Below, piece after piece: positions 5,399 to 11,608 of a stretch of DNA of 11,608 bases. Under the pieces are notes generated by a model, which searched no databases, was not told where the DNA came from, and saw nothing but the letters and a program-made list of their open reading frames with translations. The position numbers and the translations under genes are program-made. Each line of letters starts with the position of its first letter. Within the stretch, counting starts at the first letter, position 1. Source of the DNA: an uncultured Oscillospiraceae bacterium (GTDB lineage: Bacteria > Bacillota > Clostridia > Oscillospirales > Acutalibacteraceae); contig CAJMBP010000045.1 of the NCBI GenBank assembly GCA_905211675.1, positions 1 to 11,608 on the forward strand, in the 5' to 3' direction.

Positions 5399-6700
5399 CT
5401 AACCGAGCATAATTCTTTTAAATGAATCAATCTGTGACTGCGGTACGCCGATATAGTTTACCAAATAATGTTCTATAGATGACTGCAATGTAGTGCAACC
5501 GTTTTTCCGGCCGTATTCCATCATTCCTTTATAAAGCTTACCCCATGCAACATAGTTGCTTTGATCCTGTTGCATTATGTCGTCGTTTTCGGAAAATGTT
5601 CCGCCAAGACCGGCGCCGCGCCAACGCTTACCGCTTGATGAAAAAGATGTAAGCTCAAAATCGCGGGTTAAATCTTCATAAGACACGCCCAAAACACCGT
5701 TAGTTAAAAACGCAAATACACCCGTGCGATCCGCGCCCGCCGAGCAGTGTGCGTAAAACGGATAATTGCTCTCATTCGACAATAGCTCAAAAATCTTTTT
5801 ATAATTGGTTTTTACCTCATTTGCATAAGCGTCATCAAAAATTCGGTCATACTGGGCAGATGTATCAAGAAAGACATAGTTCATACCCGTGCCCTGTTTT
5901 TGATTTTTTTGTCTTTCATAACGCAGGTCAAGCTCGGTTTTAAGCCCAAGCTGTTTAATGGTAGCTATTCCTGCATCGCTGATATTATCAATATTCTGTC
6001 CGCGGTAAAGCATACCGTATTTAACCTTTTGACCGCTTGCGGTGCTCCAGCCGCCCATATCGCGCACATTGCTTGCACCGTCTATCTTTATCCATCTTAC
6101 AGGCGCGTCCTTAACTCTTATTCTGCCGCCGCCCAAAGCTTTGTCGGAAAGGTTGCCTACAACCTTCCAATAATAGGTTTTACCCGGAATCAATACAGTG
6201 TTATTTACCGTCATGCTGTTAGTCTTAAATGTAAATGAATTACCGAAATCGGCGTTCTCGGAAAAATAAAGTGTGTATTCAAGGCTGCCGTCAAAATTCC
6301 AGTCAAGAGAAAGATTTTGAAAATCGCACCTGAAACCGCTGTATTCGTTAAGCCAATCAAACTGCTTTTTTGCGCCCTGTGCATCTAAATAGCCGCGCAC
6401 AACATCATCACATATATCAATCTCAACTATTGTGTCGTAATCGATTGCCGAGCCCTGAGTTTTTGATGATTTGGAAGCGTTGCTTACAACAGATGAACCC
6501 GAAGACGAGTTTGCCCCGACGCCCCTGTCGTCAGAAGATGTGGCGTCGGTATTTGAAATCACATCACCGTTTTCATTAACCGTCACATTTTGATATTCAA
6601 TCACGGTAACTTGTGAAGAACTGTTGTCACTTTTACCTTTGCAACCGCATACGCAAAAAATCATAGAAACCACCAGAATATAAACGAATATTTTTTTCAT
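5399..6700 (-). CDS. Lipoprotein protein-tyrosine phosphatase (PTP-type Y_phosphatase3) with an N-terminal Fn3-like domain
   Basis: A 433-residue exported lipoprotein. ATG 6700 has AGGAGG (6714-6709) eight bases upstream; a longer in-frame start exists but lacks such a site. The signal peptide MKKIFVYILVVSMIFCVCGC puts the lipidated Cys at residue 20. A Ser/Asn-rich linker (24-85) is followed by a beta domain (about 88-200; SLEYTLYFSENADFG, PGKTYYWKVVG) resembling fibronectin type III. The phosphatase domain follows, with GASNVRDMGGW (208-218), YGMLYRGQ and the P-loop HCSAGADRTG (318-327), which supplies Cys319 as nucleophile and Arg325 as phosphate ligand. The domain belongs to the HCxxGxDRTG phosphatases that act on phosphotyrosine, phosphoserine/threonine or phosphoinositides. 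It should work on the outer face of the membrane. The substrate is unknown. It is a single gene with its own promoter, transcribed away from hrcA. Confidence 0.88.
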   Translation of the reverse strand: MKKIFVYILVVSMIFCVCGCKGKSDNSSSQVTVIEYQNVTVNENGDVISNTDATSSDDRGVGANSSSGSSVVSNASKSSKTQGSAIDYDTIVEIDICDDVVRGYLDAQGAKKQFDWLNEYSGFRCDFQNLSLDWNFDGSLEYTLYFSENADFGNSFTFKTNSMTVNNTVLIPGKTYYWKVVGNLSDKALGGGRIRVKDAPVRWIKIDGASNVRDMGGWSTASGQKVKYGMLYRGQNIDNISDAGIATIKQLGLKTELDLRYERQKNQKQGTGMNYVFLDTSAQYDRIFDDAYANEVKTNYKKIFELLSNESNYPFYAHCSAGADRTGVFAFLTNGVLGVSYEDLTRDFELTSFSSSGKRWRGAGLGGTFSENDDIMQQDQSNYVAWGKLYKGMMEYGRKNGCTTLQSSIEHYLVNYIGVPQSQIDSFKRIMLG

Positions 6701-6734
6701 AGTTTTAACCTCCTGTAATAAGGCTTTTGAACAC

Positions 6735-6763
6735 ATTATACATTAAAAACCGCAAACATTCAA
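6735..6763 (-). promoter_or_regulatory. Sigma-A-type promoter for the phosphatase gene
   Basis: On the minus strand TTGAAT (6763-6758), a 17-bp spacer and a perfect TATAAT (6740-6735) precede the AGGAGG and ATG 6700. The start of transcription would be near 6728, leaving a short leader of about 28 bases. Confidence 0.75.
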
Positions 6764-6850
6764 CTATTAAATACAAAAATAGGAAAAAGCGGCAAATGTT
6801 AATAAATTGTAAAAGGTCAATAAAAGTCAAATTTTTTTGACAAAAAACTA

Positions 6851-6878
6851 TTGACTTTTGAAAAATGAGGGTTATAAT
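6851..6878 (+). promoter_or_regulatory. Sigma-A-type promoter of the hrcA-grpE-dnaK-dnaJ operon
   Basis: TTGACT (6851-6856), a 16-bp spacer and TATAAT (6873-6878) precede the CIRCE operator. A second TATAAT overlaps at 6878-6883, but its spacing is too long. Transcription would begin at about 6885, at the left edge of CIRCE, so HrcA binding there would block initiation. Confidence 0.85.
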
Positions 6879-6885
6879 ATAATCG

Positions 6886-6912
6886 TTAGCACTCAAATAC
6901 GAAGAGTGCTAA
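6886..6912 (+). promoter_or_regulatory. CIRCE operator (HrcA binding site)
   Basis: A perfect match to the CIRCE consensus: TTAGCACTC (6886-6894), nine bases, GAGTGCTAA (6904-6912). It is the operator of the HrcA repressor encoded immediately downstream, so the operon is autoregulated and induced when HrcA loses activity on heat stress. Confidence 0.97.
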
Positions 6913-6943
6913 ATGATAATGCGAACGATTGGCGGTGAGATTT

Positions 6944-7972
6944 TTGGAGCTTTCAAAGCGTAAGCTTGATGTGCTTTCTGCTATAGTAAAAAGCTATATC
7001 GAAACGGGCGAACCTATAGGCTCAAAAAGTCTTATGGCGATGCTCGAAAATTCACCGTCATCTGCCACACTGCGAAACGAAATGAACGCTTTATGCGGCT
7101 TAGGGTTTTTATCGCAGCCGCACACTTCGGCAGGCAGAACACCCACCAGTATGGCTTACAAGCTTTATGTGTCAAATCTTATGCAGCCGCAGTCTTTGCA
7201 GGAGCAGACAAAAGAGTTTATAAATTCTATGTTATCACAGGTCGGGTGCGATGCCGAAACTGTTCCGAGAACAGCGGCGTCTGTTTTGCACAGACTTACG
7301 GGGTATCCCGTTATTTTTTACAATTTTGTAAGCGAAGATGTTTTTGTAAAACAGATTAAGCTTTTGCCCGTCAACCGAAAAACGGTAGTGCTGCTGTTAA
7401 TACTTTCTGACGGAAGAACAAAAAACAGCGTTTGCCAAATTCATTCGGGAACCAATGCCGACATCACAACCGAATTTATAAAAATTGTAAACCGCTCGGT
7501 AAAGGGCAGACGGCTAAACGAATTAACACGGGCTTATATGCAAAGCATAATAGCGGCGGCGGGCATAAATGCACTAAACCTCACACCGCTTTTTACCGCG
7601 CTTTTCAATATTGCTCAATCGGCTTGCGAATCTTCAACCGACATTCACGGCACCTCGTCGCTTTATAATTTTTTCAGCGATGAGCAATCGGAAAAAATAG
7701 CAATCGCCGCAAGCCGCGAATCGCCCGCCGATGTTTTAAGCCTTGACGGTGATGACACCGAAATAATTTTCGGAAACGACACCGAACGTGATGAATTTAA
7801 AAACACGGTTATTATAATGTCAAAATTTTACCGCAAAGATAAGTTTTGCGGCAAAATAGGAATAATAGGCCCCGACAGAATGAATTACGAGCAGATTATT
7901 CCGAGCATTGAATACATTTCAAAAAAAATTACCGCTTTGCTTACCGCGGCGGTAGATGATATGGAGGATTAA
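6944..7972 (+). CDS. hrcA: Heat-inducible transcriptional repressor HrcA
   Basis: The repressor of class I heat-shock genes; it binds CIRCE as a dimer and needs chaperonin help to fold into its active form. From TTG 6944 it is 342 residues, the usual family length, and begins ELSKRKLDVLSAIVKSYIETGEPIGSKSL, the characteristic N-terminal winged-helix start. The recognition part SSATLRNEMNALCGLGFLSQPHTSAGRTPT matches the family closely. The central GAF-like domain and the C-terminal I.IIGP.RMNYE motif (IGIIGPDRMNYEQIIP) are present. The start is uncertain: TTG 6944 has a GGTGAG (6934-6939) just upstream and gives the standard N-terminus, while in-frame TTG 6929 and GTG 6935 would add five or three residues but lack a ribosome binding site. 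It is the first gene of the operon, and grpE follows after two bases. Confidence 0.96.
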   Translation: MELSKRKLDVLSAIVKSYIETGEPIGSKSLMAMLENSPSSATLRNEMNALCGLGFLSQPHTSAGRTPTSMAYKLYVSNLMQPQSLQEQTKEFINSMLSQVGCDAETVPRTAASVLHRLTGYPVIFYNFVSEDVFVKQIKLLPVNRKTVVLLLILSDGRTKNSVCQIHSGTNADITTEFIKIVNRSVKGRRLNELTRAYMQSIIAAAGINALNLTPLFTALFNIAQSACESSTDIHGTSSLYNFFSDEQSEKIAIAASRESPADVLSLDGDDTEIIFGNDTERDEFKNTVIIMSKFYRKDKFCGKIGIIGPDRMNYEQIIPSIEYISKKITALLTAAVDDMED

Positions 7973-7974
7973 AA

Positions 7975-8493
7975 GTGAGCGACGAGACAAAAATTCCCGA
8001 AAACGAGAAAGCACCCGAAGCCGAGAAAAAAGAAAAAAAGAAATCAAAAAAAGATGTTGAAATCGAAGAGCTTAAGGCAGAACTAAATTTAAAGAGCGAT
8101 CAGCTTATGCGCACCGCCGCAGAGTTTGACAACTTCAAAAAGCGCACCGAGCGTGAAAAAGCGTCGGTTGCCGAATTTGCAAAGGCGGGTCTGATTAAGC
8201 AGCTTTTGCCTATAATCGATAACATAGACCGAGCTTCTGCCGCAGACCGAGAAAGTGCCGATTATATAAAAGGCATTGAAATGATTGTCAAGCAGTTTGA
8301 GTCGGTGGTTTCAAATCTTAATATTGAAGAAATCGCCAAGGCGGGCGACAGCTTCGACCCTAATTATCACGAAGCCGTAATGCATATTGAAGACGAAAGC
8401 GTAGGCGAAAACACCGTAGTCGAGGTGCTTCAAAAGGGCTATAAAATAGGCAGCACTGTAATCCGAGCCGCAATGGTAAAGGTTGCAAATTGA
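7975..8493 (+). CDS. grpE: Nucleotide exchange factor GrpE
   Basis: The co-chaperone that releases ADP from DnaK. It has 172 residues and starts at GTG 7975, supported by GGAGG (7963-7967) seven bases upstream inside the end of hrcA, so the two are translationally coupled. The Lys/Glu-rich, disordered N-terminus (1-38) leads into the long dimerising coiled coil (about 38-80: EIEELKAELNLKSDQL, then AAEFDNFKKRTEREK). The four-helix region LIKQLLPIIDNIDRA follows. The beta domain that contacts DnaK carries GDSFDPNYHEAV and VVEVLQKGYKIGSTVIRAAMVKV, both canonical. Nothing is missing. Confidence 0.96.
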   Translation: MSDETKIPENEKAPEAEKKEKKKSKKDVEIEELKAELNLKSDQLMRTAAEFDNFKKRTEREKASVAEFAKAGLIKQLLPIIDNIDRASAADRESADYIKGIEMIVKQFESVVSNLNIEEIAKAGDSFDPNYHEAVMHIEDESVGENTVVEVLQKGYKIGSTVIRAAMVKVAN

Positions 8494-8533
8494 TAAATTT
8501 TACAAAACATATAATTCTTAGGAGGATTTAAAA

Positions 8534-10372
8534 ATGGGAAAAATTATTGGTATTGACTTAGGTACAACTAACTTTTGTGTAGCCGTTATGGAAGGCGGCG
8601 AACCTGTTGTTATTGCAAACGCCGAAGGCGCACGCACAACACCGTCGGTTGTAGCATTTTCAAAAACAGGTGAAAGAATGGTAGGTCAGGTTGCTAAGCG
8701 TCAGGCTATCACCAACCCCGACAGAACCATCAGCTCAATCAAGCGTGAAATGGGTACAAACTACACAGTTGAAATTGACGGTAAAAAATACACCCCTCAA
8801 GAGGTTTCTGCAATAATTTTGCAAAAGCTTAAAGCAGATGCCGAAAGTTATTTGGGTCAGCCCGTTACAGAGGCTGTTATCACCGTTCCCGCATACTTTA
8901 CCGACGCACAGCGTCAGGCCACAAAGGACGCAGGTAAAATTGCAGGTCTTGAAGTAAAGCGAATCATAAACGAGCCTACTGCGGCGGCGCTCGCTTACAG
9001 CATCGATAAAGAGGACGACCAAAAGGTTATGGTATATGACCTTGGCGGCGGCACATTCGATGTATCGATTATCGAAATGGGCGACGGCGTTCAGGAGGTT
9101 CTTGCAACAGCAGGTAACAACAAGCTCGGCGGCGATGACTTCGACAACCGTGTTATGAAATATATTGTTGACACCTTTAAGGCAGAACAGGGCATTGACC
9201 TGTCGGGTGATAAAATGGCTATGCAGCGTATTAAGGAAGCCGCCGAAAAGGCAAAGATTGACCTGTCGGGTATGACAACCGCTGAAATCAATCTTCCGTT
9301 TATTACAGCCGACTCTACCGGTCCTAAACACTTCCAGACTACCCTTACCCGCGCTAAATTCAACGAGCTTACCGCTGATTTGGTAGAGGCTACAATGGGT
9401 CCCGTACGTCAGGCTATTTCCGACTCAGGCCTTGATAAGTCCGAAATCAACAAGGTGCTTATGGTCGGCGGTTCTTCAAGAATTCCGGCAGTACAGGAAG
9501 CAATTAAAAACTTTATGGGCAAAGAACCCTTTAAGGGCATTAACCCCGACGAATGTGTTGCTATCGGCGCTTCGCTTCAGGCAGGCGTTTTGGGCGGCGA
9601 TGTAAAAGGCTTACTTCTGCTCGATGTTACTCCCCTTTCACTCGGTATCGAAACAATGGGCGGCGTATCGACAAAGGTAATCGAACGCAACACCACTATT
9701 CCTACCAAAAAGAGCCAGATATTCTCAACCGCTGCCGACGGTCAGACCTCGGTTGAAGTTCATGTATTGCAGGGCGAACGCGAATTTGCAAGGGATAACA
9801 AAACCCTCGGTGTATTCCACCTCGACGGCATTGCTCCCGCTCCGCGCGGCATTCCGCAGATTGAAGTTACCTTTGATATCGACGCAAACGGTATAGTGCA
9901 TGTTTCCGCAAAAGATTTAGGCACAGGTAAAGAAAATAATATTACTATTACTTCCAACACCAATATGTCTAAAGAAGACATCGACAAGGCCGTTAAAGAA
10001 GCCGAGGAATATGCTGCCGAAGATAAGAAACGCCGCGAAGCGGTTGATGTTCGCAACAACGCGGATCAAATGATTTATCAGACAGAAAAAACCGTTACCG
10101 AGCTCGGCGACAAGCTGTCAGCCGACGAAAAGTCAAAGATTGAATCTGCAAAAGACGCGCTTAAAGAAGCCCTTAAAGGCGAGGATATAGACGCTATTAA
10201 AGCCCGTCAGGAAGATTTGCAGAAAGAGCTTTATGCAGTAAGCGAAAAGGTTTACAAAGCGGCAGCCGAAGCTCAACAGGCGGCAGATAACGCCGGCACC
10301 GGCGCACAACAGCCCCAGCAAGACAACGTTTACGAGGCAGACTTTACCGATGTTGACGACAACAATAAATAA
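8534..10372 (+). CDS. dnaK: Chaperone protein DnaK (Hsp70)
   Basis: An ATP-driven chaperone of 612 residues, the length typical of Firmicutes DnaK. GGAGG (8521-8525) lies eight bases before ATG 8534. The ATPase domain carries IIGIDLGTTNFCVAVM (4-19), VPAYFTDAQRQATKDAG, INEPTAAALAYS and YDLGGGTFDVSI. The hinge and substrate domain start at about 356 with VKGLLLLDVTPLSLGIETMGG. The alpha-helical lid follows, then an Ala/Gln-rich tail ending in EADFTDVDD. The first phosphate loop reads GTTNFC where GTTNSC is common; this is a conservative position and no defect is implied. It works with GrpE and DnaJ from the same operon. Confidence 0.98.
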   Translation: MGKIIGIDLGTTNFCVAVMEGGEPVVIANAEGARTTPSVVAFSKTGERMVGQVAKRQAITNPDRTISSIKREMGTNYTVEIDGKKYTPQEVSAIILQKLKADAESYLGQPVTEAVITVPAYFTDAQRQATKDAGKIAGLEVKRIINEPTAAALAYSIDKEDDQKVMVYDLGGGTFDVSIIEMGDGVQEVLATAGNNKLGGDDFDNRVMKYIVDTFKAEQGIDLSGDKMAMQRIKEAAEKAKIDLSGMTTAEINLPFITADSTGPKHFQTTLTRAKFNELTADLVEATMGPVRQAISDSGLDKSEINKVLMVGGSSRIPAVQEAIKNFMGKEPFKGINPDECVAIGASLQAGVLGGDVKGLLLLDVTPLSLGIETMGGVSTKVIERNTTIPTKKSQIFSTAADGQTSVEVHVLQGEREFARDNKTLGVFHLDGIAPAPRGIPQIEVTFDIDANGIVHVSAKDLGTGKENNITITSNTNMSKEDIDKAVKEAEEYAAEDKKRREAVDVRNNADQMIYQTEKTVTELGDKLSADEKSKIESAKDALKEALKGEDIDAIKARQEDLQKELYAVSEKVYKAAAEAQQAADNAGTGAQQPQQDNVYEADFTDVDDNNK

Positions 10373-10381
10373 TTAAACTGT

Positions 10382-10408
10382 TATGGTGCGGCCAAAAGCC
10401 GCACCGTA
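10382..10408 (+). terminator. Intercistronic hairpin between dnaK and dnaJ
   Basis: GGTGCGGC (10385-10392) and GCCGCACC (10398-10405) form a perfect 8-bp G/C stem around CAAAA, extendable by three outer pairs. ATTTTTA follows seven bases later, just ahead of the dnaJ ribosome binding site. The distance to the T-run is long for an efficient terminator. It more likely lowers dnaJ expression or protects the 3' end of processed hrcA-grpE-dnaK mRNA. Confidence 0.55.
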
Positions 10409-10431
10409 CATAAATTTTTAGGAGAATATTT

Positions 10432-11577
10432 GTGGCAGAAGAAAAAAGAGATTACTACGAAGTCTTGGGCGTTGATAAATCGGCGTCTGACGACGAATTA
10501 AAAAAAGCATACCGAAAGCTTGCTAAAAAATATCATCCTGACCTGAATCCCGACGATAAGGTTGCCGAAAAAAACTTTAAAGAGGTAAACGAAGCCTATG
10601 AGGTTTTGTCAAACTCTGAAAAACGCGCACGCTATGACCAATTCGGTCACGCAGGAGTTGACCCCAACTTTAACGCAGGCGGCGGCTCTTACGGCGGCGG
10701 ATTCGGTGATTTCGGAGATTTGGGTGATATTTTCAGTTCGTTTTTCGGCGGCGGATTCGGCGGAGGCAGGAGCAGCAACCCCAACGCGCCGCGACGCGGA
10801 AATGACGCTTCATCTTCGGTTACAATTTCGTTTGAAGAAGCGGCAAAGGGATGCAAAAAAACCGTTAAAGTCACAAAAATAGATAACTGTTCCGACTGCG
10901 GCGGCACCGGTTGTCAAAAAGGCAGCAGTGCTAAAACCTGCCCTGTTTGCCACGGCAGCGGTCAGGTTAATACCGTTCAAAGAACGCCTTTCGGTCAAAT
11001 TCAAACTCAAAGTGTTTGCAACAACTGTCACGGCTCGGGCAAGATCATCGACAATCCCTGCCGCACCTGCGCGGGAAAGGGCAGAATACGCCATACGGTA
11101 GACGCCAACGTCAACATACCGGCAGGTATTGATGACGGTCAGGTAATAAACCTTCGCGGCGGCGGCGATGCGGGCGTAAACGGCGGACCTTCGGGAGATT
11201 TACGCATAAATGTAAATGTTCGTCCGCATCCTATATTTGAGCGTGACGGATATGACATTTACTGTGAAATACCCATAACCTTTGCTCAGGCGGCCTTGGG
11301 CGATGAGATAATCGTTCCAACCCTTGACGGCAAGGTTAAATTTACCATTCACGAGGGCACCCAACCGGGAGATGAATTCAAGTTAAAGGGCAAAGGCGTT
11401 CAACGCCTTAATTATTCGGGCCGCGGCGATCAATATGTAAAGATAGCGGTCGAAATTCCGCGCGATTTATCGAAAGCGCAAAAAGAAAAGCTTAAAGAAT
11501 TTGATAAATCAACCGATGAGAAAAACTATAAAAAGCAAAAAAATTTCTTTGATAAAATTAAAGACTTTTTTGATTAA
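10432..11577 (+). CDS. dnaJ: Chaperone protein DnaJ (Hsp40, type I)
   Basis: The co-chaperone that delivers substrates to DnaK and stimulates its ATPase. It has 381 residues and starts at GTG 10432, with AGGAGA (10420-10425) upstream. The J domain (1-70) contains HPD at 35-37. A Gly/Phe-rich segment (about 82-115) follows. The zinc-binding region has four CxxCxGxG repeats (Cys153/156, 170/173, 196/199 and 210/213), all intact. The C-terminal client-binding domains contain VNIPAGIDDGQVINLRGGG and PHPIFERDGYDIYCEIPITF. The end is Lys-rich. The gene is complete and is the last operon member visible; 31 bases remain in the window after its stop, with nothing recognisable in them. Confidence 0.97.
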   Translation: MAEEKRDYYEVLGVDKSASDDELKKAYRKLAKKYHPDLNPDDKVAEKNFKEVNEAYEVLSNSEKRARYDQFGHAGVDPNFNAGGGSYGGGFGDFGDLGDIFSSFFGGGFGGGRSSNPNAPRRGNDASSSVTISFEEAAKGCKKTVKVTKIDNCSDCGGTGCQKGSSAKTCPVCHGSGQVNTVQRTPFGQIQTQSVCNNCHGSGKIIDNPCRTCAGKGRIRHTVDANVNIPAGIDDGQVINLRGGGDAGVNGGPSGDLRINVNVRPHPIFERDGYDIYCEIPITFAQAALGDEIIVPTLDGKVKFTIHEGTQPGDEFKLKGKGVQRLNYSGRGDQYVKIAVEIPRDLSKAQKEKLKEFDKSTDEKNYKKQKNFFDKIKDFFD

Positions 11578-11608
11578 AAACAAAACCACAAGCTTATAGA
11601 AATCTATA

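Noticed and set aside
8490..8515. Possible internal promoter before dnaK (TTGATA ... TATAAT)
   Set aside because: The spacer is only 14 bp, and the alternative TTGCAA gives 21 bp. The A+T-rich gap and the strong dnaK ribosome binding site explain the match by chance.
8735..9363. Long minus-strand frames opposite dnaK
   Set aside because: They are mirror frames of a strongly coding gene with skewed codon use; no ribosome binding site or family features are seen.

Overview
The window looks like chromosome of a low-to-mid G+C Gram-positive anaerobe of the class Clostridia, most likely the Ruminococcaceae/Oscillospiraceae. The grounds are the hrcA-grpE-dnaK-dnaJ order behind a CIRCE operator, strong AGGAGG-type ribosome binding sites, a DnaK of Gram-positive length, and a TndX-type large serine recombinase with Tn1549-like mobilization and ParB proteins. 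Placement below class level is inference.

Layout. (1) 3-671, minus: a membrane-anchored GGDEF protein that seems to lack N-terminal membrane helices and the end of the GGDEF domain. (2) About 700-4970: a compact integrative mobilizable element. It starts with about 500 non-coding bases rich in hairpins (835-990) and an oriT-like block (1067-1196). Then come two small relaxosome-type proteins, a 28-codon ORF, a ParB-like protein without ParA, a small TnpW-like protein and a large serine recombinase. No relaxase or cargo gene is present. (3) 4926-5329: chromosomal tRNA-Leu(UAG) on the minus strand with its terminator and promoter. The first 22 nt of the tRNA plus 8 upstream bases are repeated exactly 169 bp upstream, flanking a 139-bp structured insert that is not coding. 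(4) 5350-6763, minus: a lipoprotein of the PTP-type tyrosine phosphatase family with its own promoter and terminator. (5) 6851 to the end, plus: the class I heat-shock operon hrcA-grpE-dnaK-dnaJ, with a sigma-A promoter, a perfect CIRCE operator, tight hrcA/grpE coupling and a hairpin between dnaK and dnaJ.

How the parts work together. The heat-shock operon is a closed loop: HrcA represses it at CIRCE and the DnaK/DnaJ/GrpE machine refolds stress-damaged protein. In the element, the recombinase would carry out excision and integration. The ribbon-helix-helix proteins would bind the oriT-like repeats, and the nicking enzyme would have to come from elsewhere in the cell. The most unusual points are this relaxase-free design and the duplicated tRNA 5' half around an unexplained insert lying between the tRNA promoter and the intact tRNA.
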